This document shows positions 13,284 to 23,666 of a DNA stretch of 64,000 nt, piece after piece. Every line of letters starts with the position of its first letter. Positions within the stretch are counted from its first letter, which is position 1. Made by a program: the position numbers and the translations under genes. The DNA is taken from positions 5,089,001 through 5,153,000 of the forward strand of contig OY970824.1 of assembly GCA_963853835.1 (NCBI GenBank), written 5' to 3'. The stretch comes from Calendula officinalis. Taxonomy: Eukaryota; Streptophyta; Magnoliopsida; Asterales; Asteraceae. Below the pieces are notes generated by a model. That model was given only the letters and a program-made list of their open reading frames with translations, did no database searches and was not told where the DNA came from.

Positions 13284-13566
13284 CTAGATATGTGCAGAGT
13301 CAACCGAACCAAAGCATTTTAAGTCGAACCGAATCAAGAACCCAAAAAATAATATCGGCCAGACCAAGGACTGAATCAAGGTTTTTTACTAGACTGAGGA
13401 CCGAATCGATGTCTGACTAGACCGAGGGCCAGGGTTTCCTGATCTTTTTCTACTTTTTTTGGGTTTTTTTTCCGATTTTAAACCGGACCGAGAACCGATT
13501 TTACATGAAAATTTAAACCAAGAACTAGACCGATTCAACGGTTCCGGCCACTTCGCACAGTGCTAG
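13284..13566. mobile_element. Probable hAT-type MITE
   Basis: Its ends, 'ctag..tgtgc' on the left and the complementary 'gcac..ctag' on the right, are imperfect inverted repeats. Flanks AGTTAAAA and AGTCAAAA look like an 8-bp target duplication with one mismatch. The interior is rich in 'accgaac' and 'aaccgga' words. No coding capacity. Confidence 0.4.
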
Positions 13567-13896
13567 TCAAAACAAACAATAGATATAAACATATATTGAC
13601 AATACACACTAATCAATTCTTATTTCATAATTATTTCAAGTAAAAAGAAAGTGTAAAGAACATTTTCATGCAATATCATAAGCACCTTTTTACATGGTCA
13701 TAATTAAGCTACTTACAAAGTTAATCACACCTTGATTTCTTATTAGTTCAAAAGAAAGGAAAAAACATGATATTTTAATCAATTTTTCACCTGTAAAAAG
13801 CTTGAACAGACTAAAACTTACATAATTAATCCAACAACACAAAAATAGTAATTAAAATTACATTTAACATGAATAATTCTTGCAATTAATTTTTGT
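13567..13896. other. Intergenic sequence and presumed SKD1 3' UTR
   Basis: AT-rich. It should contain the 3' UTR of the minus-strand SKD1 gene. No other feature is seen. Confidence 0.4.
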
Positions 13897-14457
13897 CTAT
13901 CCTTCTTCACCAAATTCTTTTGTGAATAGTTCGTGAACCTCGAGATCACTTTTGCTCACAGTTGGCCTCTGTCTTGCAAGAACTTTATCAAAATCAGCTC
14001 GCATTATTGGTGGTGGACTAATCTGCAATTAATTTCAGAAACAAGTGATTAAGATTACTGTAATAATATACTAATAACCCTGAATATATTTTTTTAATTT
14101 AATTACCTTTGCAGCAAGCCCTTTTGCTGCAAGTTCCTGCATGGTGATCTGGACAGCCCCACGTTGTTTGGGCCCACATGGGACCCACAAATCATCATGT
14201 GTGTTAACGAAAAACATAGCATCTTGAGTTTTACGTACAGGTTCAAATAAAACATCCTTAACCTACAAAACCCACAAACAGCATAATTAGATAAAAATAT
14301 AAAAATTATTCCAAAATATAATATATAAGATTTAACTTACACAAACAGCAATATCAGAACCAGAAAAACCTTCAGTTTTACGAGCCAATGCTTCAAAATC
14401 ACTTTCAGTTAAGTTATTAGGAGTGTCTCCTAAATGCACCTGTATATCAAGAAACAC

Positions 14458-14491
<34 letters not shown>

Positions 14492-16411
14492 AGGTCGAAT
14501 GAGTATCTCCTAAAAACCTGTATATCAAGACCCGGCCCGTTTTGACCCGTCGATAAATTTGCCCTTTTTGACTTTTTTACCCAACCCGCTAATATTTAAC
14601 GTTTAGCAAATATTTAAATAGAAAAAGCTGCTGATTACTTTAAACATGTGCTGTCTCGCCTTCACATCTGGAAGTGGAATATATATACGCTTATCGAAAC
14701 GTCGCCTAATAGCCTGCAACAATTATTTAAATATTAATATATAAACTGGCTGAAATTTTAGTATTTAGTAAGAACTATTTTTTTATTTCTTTTTTTTCTA
14801 AATAGAAGACCTGGTCCAAAGAGTATGGTGTATTTGTTGCTGCAAGTACTAGAACTTTATCATCATTGTGCCCAACACCCTGAAAGAATAAAAAATGTTT
14901 AAAAGACAGGTTACATGGAAACGGGTCAATTCGGGTAATTAAAAGTCATCTAAAAATGAAACGGTCTAAACGGGTCAAAAGTCTCCTAACGTGTATTCAA
15001 ATAGTTACAATGCCTAGATTGTTTTATTTCAAAGAAATTATGCCAATTTTTCAAAGATATAGCTTTTGTAATCATATTTAGTACATTAATTATTTAAAAA
15101 ATCAGTAAAGGGGGCCAACCCGACCATTTTGCCACCTCTAATTCTAAAGAGCTTGAATAACCTAGACAAATTGTCATTTTCTGTTTCCTTGAAAGTAGAA
15201 CTTTTCTTTTTGGGTTCTAATAAATGAATTATTAATTACCTGCATCTGAACAAGAATTTCAGTTTTAATACGTCTTGAAGCTTCACTCTCATTTCCTTCA
15301 CCGCGTTGACCACTCAAAGAGTCAATTTCATCAATAAAAATAATAGAAGGTGCACTTTCACGAGCCATTTGAAAAAGATTTGAAACCAGTTTTTCACTTT
15401 CTCCCATCCATTTTGAAACCAAATCAGAAGATGAAACACTGCACCAAAACACCAGTTGTTGGCACTTGCCAACTTATTTGCCTAAGTTCATGAATTTAAA
15501 AATAAAAATAAAAATAAAAAAGGAAGATTTAATTTATCTAAAATTATCAAGACATGATTTAACACCTGAAAAATGTAGAGTCTGCTTCTGTAGCAACAGC
15601 CTTTGCTAAGTAGGATTTTCCAGTCCCAGGTGGACCGTATAAAAGAAAAGCTCTCCAAGGTCGTCTTTTACCTAATCACAAAACAGAATATAAAGTAGTA
15701 ATTAAGAAAATTAGATATATCAATTAAATTTAATAATCAATTAGCTCTCTGGAATCAAAGGGATATAAACATATGATACAATAGTAATGCCCTAAAGATA
15801 ACAACTTTGAGCTAGTTCAGGCCATAAATTATAAATATTTAGCTAATAAATGATTGATTAATCAGTAATAATTAAATCCTGTAGACTATAAACCCTAATA
15901 CAAGACAGTAATCATATCAAGTATACTAACCAGTAAAAAACTGTGGAAACTTAACAGGTAGAATAACAGCTTCCTGTAAAGCTTGTTTAGCACTTTCAAG
16001 TCCAGCAACATCATTCCATTTCACATTAGGTTTTTCCCTAACAATCGCAGAATTCAATCCAGCCCTAAGTTTCGAATTCTCAGGATCCTCACCATCTCCA
16101 CCTCCCCCTTCACCATCCTTAGGTTTCGTCTTCGGCCGTGCCGAAACCGCCGCATCACCACCGTTAGCCGCCGGTCCTGTACCACCTTCATCAAGCACAG
16201 CCCTAATTTCCTCCGCACGACGCAAATACTCGGTGAATTTCTGCGTAATCGCTTCACGAATCTTAGGGTTTTTTTCGTACTTCAAATGAGTTTTGAAGTA
16301 CTCCAAAGCATTCATATACAAAGGGAACGCTTTTGCGTAATTTCCGGCATTATCTTCTTGTACAGCTTGCTTCACGTACTCTATTGCTTGTTCTTTGAAA
16401 TTGCTATACAT
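13897..16411 (-). CDS. SKD1: VPS4/SKD1 AAA-ATPase, eight exons, intact
   Basis: AAA-ATPase that disassembles ESCRT-III polymers on endosomes during multivesicular-body sorting. Minus-strand exons: 15931-16411, 15566-15671, 15240-15438, 14811-14879, 14639-14713, 14341-14439, 14107-14262 and 13897-14022. All are GT-AG with matching phases. They sum to 1311 nt (436 residues plus stop), the usual plant VPS4 length. Residues ~1-75 are the MIT domain (MYSNFKEQAIEYVKQAV), which binds ESCRT-III tails. An acidic, Gly-rich linker follows. The AAA domain has Walker A GPPGTGKS in exon 2, Walker B IIFIDEID in exon 3, LAATNTPYSLDQ in exon 4 and the Arg-finger region RRRFDKRIY in exon 5. The Vps4 C-terminal helix ends KEFGEEG. 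The ATG at 16411 gives the conserved N-terminus. No defect is seen. Confidence 0.96.
14461..14490. repeat. Poly-A tract in an SKD1 intron
   Basis: An A homopolymer of about 30 bases. It is of interest only as a length-variable site. Confidence 0.9.
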
Positions 16412-16892
16412 GGCATATGCAATTAATTATGGGTTTTGAAGATCGATTGATTGTGAAACGAAACCCTAAGATGAAATCGGTTAATTTGGGGGATTATGAT
16501 TGGAGGAAAAAGGAGGAAGACGATGGTGATCAGGTGAGGGCAGGAATGGAGTAAAGACTTTCCAAATCATATTGTACACGCGATTTAGAGGATTATTACT
16601 CCATGTTTTACGGAACATATAATTTAAGTATTTTGATAACAAAACTGTTAACAATAAAAATAAATATTCTGACTAATATTTTACCTTACAGAATATACAA
16701 TTTAGATAAGTTAAATATATATTTAAGGAAAATGATAATGACAGCCCTTATGACTGTTATTATGAAAGCAAAATACACAAAAGACAAGCCCCCTGAATTT
16801 TAGGAATATTACTTTTTAATCAATGTACAAGCATTTTATGCATGTTAGTGACAGCCCTAAGGGCTGTCATTAACAAAACCCTATATTTAATA
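16412..16892. other. SKD1 upstream region with a small palindromic repeat
   Basis: It holds the SKD1 5' UTR and promoter (minus strand). Bases ~16731-16885 run from 'aatgataatgacagccctta' to 'gggctgtcattaacaaaacc'. The same paired edges recur at 55878-55996 and 58297-58365, so this is a short dispersed element, probably a MITE of unknown type. Confidence 0.5.
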
Positions 16893-17154
16893 CTCTCTCC
16901 GTCCCTAAATAAAGTTCTCATTTCTCCTTAAATTTTTGTCCCTAAATAAAGTTCCCATTACACAAGTTGACGGGGTCCACTTAATAAAATAATATAATTA
17001 CAAGTATCCACTACTTACTATCCACTAACTATCTTTCTCTCTCCAAAATAACTTTATATTTTAATCAAATTTATTACCAATAACCCCACCACTAACTTTC
17101 TCCTTAATTCTTGTGCCCAAGTAAAATGGAAACTTTATTTAGGGACGGAGGGAG
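16893..17154. mobile_element. Stowaway MITE (CTCCGTCCC type)
   Basis: 262 bp starting CTCTCTCCGTCCCTAAATAA and ending with its complement. TA flanks both sides (16891-16892 and 17155-17156). Non-coding. Confidence 0.9.
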
Positions 17155-17163
17155 TATAAATTA

Positions 17164-17770
17164 AGAGTTGCGTTCAAGGAGGTCCATGATTTTTACAAAG
17201 TTCCGAGGAACAAATCTCAACCATTGATCAATATGATCTAATGTCAAGATTAATCACATACTTTATACATGGAGGATATTTTGGTAATTTGGCACTAAAT
17301 TTTTTTTTATTTTATTTTATTTTTTATTTTAAAATTTATATATTTATTTTATTTTTAATTGAGGGGTATTTTGGTCATTTTGAAAAAAATATTTTTTTTA
17401 TTTTAATTTTTTATTTTTTAATTTTTATTTTTAAAAAAAATTATTTTTTAAAAAAAAATATTTATTTATTATTATTTTTTAAAAATTATTAATTTTTCAT
17501 TAATAACACATAATGTGATTGCATAGTGAATCACATGTGATTGCATTCTGAATCATATGTGATTTAACTAAAACATCAAATGTGATTAAATATAAAATCA
17601 CATTTGATTTTACACTAAAATCACATGTGATTAAGTTATACACGTAATTATCAAATAAATGTTATTTTTTAATAAAAAAATAAAAAAAAAAATTTAAAAT
17701 AAAAAATAAAAAAAATCAAAATTTTTTAGGTGCCAAATGACCAAAATACCCCTTTCATAATAAAAAGTAA

Positions 17771-17803
<33 letters not shown>

Positions 17804-17956
17804 ATACTTTTTTTTAATTTTTTTTAAAAAAGACCAAAATACCCCTCAATATACAAAATATGTGATTAATCTTGACCATTAGATCCTATTGATGAATGGT
17901 TGAGATTTATTTCTTGAGACTTCACAAAGATGATGGACCTCCTTGAACGTTTTCTC
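17164..17956. mobile_element. Foldback MULE-like MITE
   Basis: A large inverted repeat. The left arm has CGTTCAAGGAGGTCCA, then 'aacaaatctcaaccattgat', then 'tgtcaagattaatcac'. The right arm is the complement. The loop carries 'aatcacatgtgatt' palindromes and A/T homopolymer runs. Flanks TATAAATTA and TATATATTA match at 8 of 9 positions, consistent with a 9-bp duplication. The left one shares the TA of the neighbouring Stowaway. Confidence 0.65.
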
Positions 17957-18190
17957 TATATATTAAATATACAATTTAATCTCAACAATTAATCATCATG
18001 ATTTATAGTTTCTACGGATTCTGTATATAAAAGTACGTATATGTTCAAGGTAGTCTAAGGATTTTAGCTAGTCCCAAGGGACAATTAATAGTCATTGGAT
18101 CAAGAAAAAGTCAAATGTCAAGATCAAGATTCAAACCATACAAACACATGTGCTTCAATACATCAATACCATACCCACCTCCGGCGGCCG

Positions 18191-18943
18191 TGTTAGTGAT
18201 TTACGGTTTAATCAAGTAAAACGCAGCGGAAAAATATAAATAAATCACTAATAACGGATCTACATATTGACAATATAATTAAGCAATAATATCAATCAAA
18301 GAGTTAGGATGATGATCATACCCTTGAAGCCTTTGATTACACCAATGAATAAGGATGAAGAATTCAATGTTGAATTCCTCTAATGATATCCACACTACAC
18401 CATATCAAGAACACCAAATAGGATGCTAGTCCCTTGCTCAAAGAATCAAAATCAAACTCACGTACAAACATGAATTAACAAAACTCAAATATGAGTTGTG
18501 TTTATTTCTTTGTACACGTCCAAACTCAATTGAAAAGGGAGGAAGTATCAAACTCTTGGTTTTGTGCGTATGTTTTCTCAAAAGGAGATAAATCTCAATT
18601 TCACACCCACTCTTTCATTTGAGATGTGGCCAAGAGTTTTGACAAGGGATTAGGGTTTTTTTTCTTGCTCCCTAAGCTAAGTATATATTCCCTAATTACA
18701 AGTTAGGAGATATGACACTTAGCCCCTTGTACTTTTGATTCTTTAGATTACTCACTAATATGTTTTAACTTAACAATTAATTAAAACATAACTAGCAAAG
18801 TAATCATAGTTTATATAAATAATATAATTACCCTAATTATATTATATATATTAAATGGTGTTTGGTGTATAAGTGTGACCCTTTAGGCTCACATACGTCT
18901 AGCCATATAACTATATGTTATGAACGTGAAGCATATTCCAACA
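18191..18943 (-). mobile_element. Solo LTR, Copia-like, minus orientation
   Basis: Read on the minus strand it begins TGTTGGAATATGC and ends AAATCACTAACA, i.e. TG...CA. A perfect 5-bp duplication GGCCG flanks it (18186-18190 and 18944-18948). It is 753 bp with no internal region, so it is the product of LTR-LTR recombination. Assignment to Copia rests on LTR length and the TGTTGGAA start and is tentative. Confidence 0.88.
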
Positions 18944-19021
18944 GGCCGGAGACGGCGGCGATGTGTTTGTAAGCTAGAAGCACATGTGCTTCTAGTAATG
19001 AAGCACGTGTGTTTGTAAGCT

Positions 19022-19550
19022 AGAAGCACATGTGCTTCACTAATAACATGTCTTTTGAAAATAAAGGAGTGTATATGTACAACCAATCACATTTGTTTCA
19101 TGACTTAAAACACATGTGTTTCGTTACTAGAAGCACATGTGTTTCACTAATAACAATTGTTTTGAAAATAAAGGAGTGTATATGTACAGCCAAGCACATG
19201 TGTTTCAAGTAATGAAGCACATGTGTTTGTAAGCTAGAAGCACGTGTGCTTCACTAATAACAGTCTTTTGAAAATAAATGAGTGTATATGTACAGCCAAG
19301 CACATGTGTTTCGTGACTTAAAACATGTGTGTTTCGTTACTAGAAACACATGTGTTTCACTAATAACAATTGTTTTGAAAATAAAGGAGTGTATATGTAC
19401 AGCCAAGCACATGTGTTTCAAGTAATGAAGCACATGTGTTTGTAAGCTAGAAGCACATGTGCTTCACTAATAACAGTCTTTTGAAAATAAAGGAGTGTAT
19501 ATGTACAACCAAGCACATGTGTTTCGTGACTTGAAACACATGTGTTTCGT
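19022..19550. repeat. Five ~106-bp tandem units in an alternating A/B pattern
   Basis: Units start near 19022, 19132, 19237, 19342 and 19449, each with 'cactaataaca', 'ttttgaaaataaa' and 'gagtgtatatgtaca'. Units 2 and 4 share 'caattg' and end 'aatgaagcac...gtaagct'. Units 1, 3 and 5 share 'tcttttg' and 'gactt...cgt'. The alternation gives a ~212-bp higher-order period. Each unit holds two or more palindromes of the form AAGCACATGTGCTTC. Confidence 0.85.
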
Positions 19551-19651
19551 ATGCTCCCCTGTGTTTCCTCTCTTTCCTTGTTGCGGCTGGTCGCCTTAGT
19601 TCAGTCGAATGACTTTTTAGAGGCGAAACCAAACCGAACTCATGTTTTTAG

Positions 19652-22600
19652 CAATGTTTTAAAACCCGGATTTTGAATCGGACCGGCTGACCCTTAAAAA
19701 ACGGTCGGACCGGTCGGACCGGACGGTTGAACCGGATTTACAAAGAAAAGCCTAAAATACACAAAACAAACATTATAACAATTTCAAAAACAATTTTCCA
19801 ACAAAGTTAAACATCCATACATATCAAAAATTACACAAAACATTTAAAATTCAACTAAAAGTTTGGTGCTTAAAACTTCAATACAAATTGCATCACTCTT
19901 TCGGCATTGGAGTGTTGTATAAATCTAATTCCCGATCGCTTAGTAAGCGGAATTCACTGTCATCTTGATCCTCATTAACAAGAACATCTCCTACAATATC
20001 AAATATTATGTTTTAGCCTAACATAATAATCTAATAACATAGTAAAAGTACATGTATTAATGGTACCTTGGGATTGAGAAGCCGCTTCTTGCTCTTGTTC
20101 ATCAACAATATTTTCTAAATCATCAAAATTGAGTTCCCCTTGTGCTTCTTCTTCAACAACCCAAACGTCCGTATTATCAACACATTCATAATCAATCGGG
20201 TCGTACGACCTCTTATCAACTTTGAGCCTAAAAAGATTATCAACAAAATATAGCATGTAAATATAAAATTACGTTGGAATTATATGACAATAACTTTAAA
20301 ATATCATACCTATTTTTTAAACGCAAGTTGTAATGAACAAATACAAGGTCACTTAGTCTTTGATGTTCCAACCTATTCCGCCTTTTTGTGTGAATCCTTT
20401 CAAATACACTCCAATTGCGTTCACAACCCGAAGAAGATGCGGTTTGACTTAATATTCTAACTGCAAACTTTTGCAATTTTGGGCATTCCCCACCAAATAG
20501 TTTCCACCACTCATCTAAAAAACAAATTGTTAGAAGTTAGAATAAAAAAAAAACAATACTTAGAAATTAAAATAATAAACAATAAATGGTTTGTTAATCT
20601 TACCGGGACGGGTAAGCTTTCGTGCGCAATAGCAGTTCTTCGACCAAAACTACCTTGGCAATCTCGAAACTTGCATAACTCCAATGTAATATTTAAAGAC
20701 TCTGAACCACTGTAATAATTCTCAACCATATCAATAAGACCTTTATGAACCTCTTTCTCGTTTAAAAAGTTTTCTTTGTCATATTGAAAAGCAGGATTTA
20801 ACCAATAAGCCGCACAATGAATTGTTTTACGTATAGTCTTATCCCAACGAGTATCAATTATGTCCGTGTATGGTTTGTATAACGCTTCTTTTTCTTTAAA
20901 TAAATCTATAACCCCTTTCCTTGCCCTAGAAATCCCCTCATATACATACCCCATAGCGGGTTTTTCATCGGAGTCACATAAACGCAAAAGCCTCAATATA
21001 GGTGTCATCACTTTCATGGTAATTAAAACATTTTTCCAAAATGTTTCATTCATAACAATTTCTCTACATTCACGTCCATTCCTCACTGTCAACATTTTCT
21101 TATAATCATTAGAAATAACCATAGCTTGTAATTCAGCTTTATGGTCATACAAACTCTTTAATGCAATGAATGAGGTACCAAAACGAGTAGCACCCGGACG
21201 GATTATTTCGGTCCAACCAGGCCTTTGTCTCAACCAATTCAGTGGCCACTTATGGTTATAAATAAAAACTGTAACCCTCGAAGCAAGAGTAACCAAAGAT
21301 GACACATTTTCCGATTCAGAAACATCTTTTAATATAAGATTAATACAGTGTGTTGCACATGGAGACCAAACAATAGAGGGATATCTCTCATTCAACAACT
21401 TACCAGCAGCTTTGTAATTAGCAGCATTGTCAGTAATTAGTTGAACAACATTCTTTTCACCAACCATTTCAACAATATCAGCAAACAAATTACATAAATT
21501 TTGAGCATTGCTTTGAAAATCAGACGCGTCAACAGATTTAAGAAATGATATCCCTTTAGGACAATAAACCAAAAAATTAATCAAATGGCGTTGCCTAATA
21601 TCCCTCCATCCATCACTCATAATTGTGCAACCACTATCTACCCAATCACTTCTATACTCATCAATTATAAGTGAAACTGACTTTTTTGCATCTTTTAACA
21701 AATTTACCCTCATAGCATGATAAGTGGGTGCTTTATAACCATGACCCATACGTGCAATTTGATTTATTTCATGTTGAAAATATGGAGAGTTGCATGCATT
21801 CATAGGTATACATGCGTCATAAAACCACATGGCAATAGCTAAATCTGTATCATGTATTTTTTTTCTTTAGTATGCATAGCGGATTTAATACCGGGCTGAG
21901 AAGGATCGTTTCTACCTTTGGTAAAGAATAAATTTGGTGTAGATGTAGATTTCCTTTTCCCAATTTTAACAGGATGCAATTGTGTTTCCTCTTCCTCTTC
22001 ATCAGAATCCAATACGATGCTACATCCGACATTATCCTTTGACTTTTTTTCGGCTTCTTTGCATAAACCGGCCATTTTAAATCTTAATTCCGGAGTTACC
22101 TTCTTACATTCCGAAGCATTGCCTTTAACGCCGGCAAGATGCTGTTTAACTTGGTTTATTCCCCCACCACGTTGAATTTTATCACACAACTTACACTTAA
22201 GTACCTTTCTCCCATTATCGGTAATTATTTCTGCATATTCCCATGTGGGATCTTTCTTAGCTCTAACATTGGCTTTTGGTTGTTGCTCCGATGATGTATC
22301 CATCTTTCTACAAAATTAAACAAACATTAATAAGCATGTATAAATGAAAAACTTATGATGATGATTTGGTTCTATACCAACTGCATACGTAATATATCAA
22401 AAAATTGTCAAATTTACTTACTGTAATCAAATACAATATACCATGTTGGATGTTTGGTTCTATAATCAAGTGGCAAAAGGAAATTTAAAAGGAAAATTCA
22501 TTCCATCCCGTGACTACTGACCTACTGCTTATCAAACTATCAATGAATTTAAAAAGGAAATTTCATAACTTCAATTTCACGTGATGGCAATCGTAAGAAA

Positions 22601-23080
22601 CACTGGTTTAATCAAAGAAACATTAAAATTAAACAGATCGGAAGAAGACAATCGTAATCGAAATCAAACTAACAGATCGAAGAAGACAATCGAAATCAAA
22701 CTGTACAGATCCAAGAAGACAATCGTAATAAATGTAATATACTAATATTGTAAAAACCTTAAGTTTAATACCTCAATGATCACATGAAATGAAGAAGACG
22801 ACGGCTATGTGGACTGTGGAGTACGATGAGAAGAAACGAAGAAGACGACTGCTGGGATTTTTGGCATGCAAGAAACGAACCGTCTTCTTTTATTAGGGTT
22901 AATTTTCAATTAAAAAATATACAACCAATCCGGCCCAAAGCCCGGTTTAAAAGTACCGGTAAGTACCGGTTCGACCCGGTTCCGTCAAAAACCGCCCGGT
23001 TCATTCCGGTTCGTATTCTGCTTATCCGCCCGGCTAGTCCGGCCCGGCCTCGCTCACAAATCCCGGTTCGACCGGTCCGA
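19652..23080 (-). mobile_element. hAT transposon body
   Basis: It begins at CAATGTTTTAAAACCCGG with ACCGG/CCGGT-rich subterminal sequence (19660-19735), carries a BED plus DUF659 transposase on the minus strand, and has another CCGGT-rich stretch at 22930-23075. The expected matching right terminus and 8-bp duplication are not visible, so the right edge is approximate and may be lost. Confidence 0.55.
19893..22303 (-). pseudogene. hAT-family transposase (BED finger, DUF659, hAT dimerisation), broken
   Basis: Cut-and-paste transposase remnant. N-terminal segment 21839-22303 has a BED zinc finger (CKLCDK ... HLAGVKGNASEC) and an acidic stretch. The reading frame breaks at an A8 run near 21856-21863; the next frame continues as DLAIAMWFYDACIP. 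Segment 20604-21830 has the DUF659/RNase-H-like core (SDGWRDIRQRHLINF, ITDNAANYKAAGKLL, CATHCINLILKD). Then come the dimerisation segment (~20308-20515; ASSSGCERNWSVFERIHTKR), a linker exon (~20066-20228) and a last exon ending MPKE with TGA at 19893-19895. The donor at 20604 and the acceptor at ~20515 do not give matching phase, a possible second defect. It is inserted among CACATGTG repeats. Confidence 0.88.
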
Positions 23081-23230
23081 CTTCGTGACTTGAAGCACAT
23101 GTGTTTCGACTTGAAACACATGTGCTTTGAAGCAATATGTTGTTTGTATTTTGGAACACCTGTGTTTTAGTGAAGCACATGTGCTTCAATACATCAATAC
23201 CACCACCACCAGCACCTTCACTGTCAGCCA

Positions 23231-23340
23231 CCACCACCGTCGCCGCCGCCGGCCACCGCCGACGGAAGGCGGCAGACGGCGGCGATCGGCGGCGGCGGGG
23301 GTGGCCGGAGGCGGCGGCCGGCGGTGGCTGTAGGTGGCTG
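23231..23340. repeat. GGC/GCC-rich trinucleotide region
   Basis: 'ccaccaccaccgtcgccgcc' followed by many CGGCGG words, ending in two copies of GTGGCTGTAG. It is a sharp GC-rich island in AT-rich DNA, inside the right arm of the composite element. Confidence 0.75.
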
Positions 23341-23427
23341 TAGGTGGGGGATTTGATCTTGACCATTTTGATCCAATGGTTAGAATTTATCCCTTGGGAC
23401 TATGCAAAACTTTTGGACTTCCTAGAA

Positions 23428-23666
23428 GAAAACTCTAAAACTATCATGTATAAATCGTTAGCTCACAAAATCAAATTGTATTTATATTGATAGTTTTAAC
23501 ACAAGCAAGTGGCAACGGGTTGATACAAAATTCAAATATAAGGAAGGCAAAGATTGTGGTTTGGAGGAAATGATAGATGGCAACTTGGAATTAGATATTG
23601 ATTGGGTTTGTTGTCATTTAGATATTAGCTTAACGAGTTTATTATCTTTCTCTGTAAACTATTATA
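23428..23666. other. Spacer between composite element and Helitron
   Basis: AT-rich with no recognisable feature. Confidence 0.4.

Larger units (their letters stand above)
18043..23427. mobile_element. Composite MULE-like element containing a solo LTR and a hAT transposon
   Basis: The left arm (TTCAAGGTAGTC, TAGTCCCAAGGGACA, CATTGGATCAA, TCAAGATCAA) is repeated in complement at 23349-23427. It is the same terminal family as 17164-17956. Inside lie a Copia-type solo LTR (18191-18943), a 106-bp tandem repeat (19022-19550), a hAT transposase (19893-22303) and a GGC-rich stretch (23231-23340). The word ACATGTGCTTCAATACATCA occurs near both ends in direct orientation. Exact outer boundaries and the target duplication are not clear. 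Confidence 0.5.

Noticed and set aside
15983..16426. Plus-strand 147-codon frame opposite SKD1 exon 1
   Set aside because: It is the antisense shadow of a conserved coding exon; no independent support.
17241..17492. Phe/Tyr/Ile-rich 83-codon frame
   Set aside because: It comes from T-rich homopolymer DNA in the foldback MULE-like element.
19022..19550. CRISPR array
   Set aside because: Regularly spaced repeats, but this is eukaryotic DNA with near-identical ~106-bp tandem units and no unique spacers.
22826..23366. Pro/Arg-rich frames near 22.8-23.4 kb
   Set aside because: They arise from ACCGGT-rich hAT subterminal DNA and the GGC/GCC trinucleotide island.
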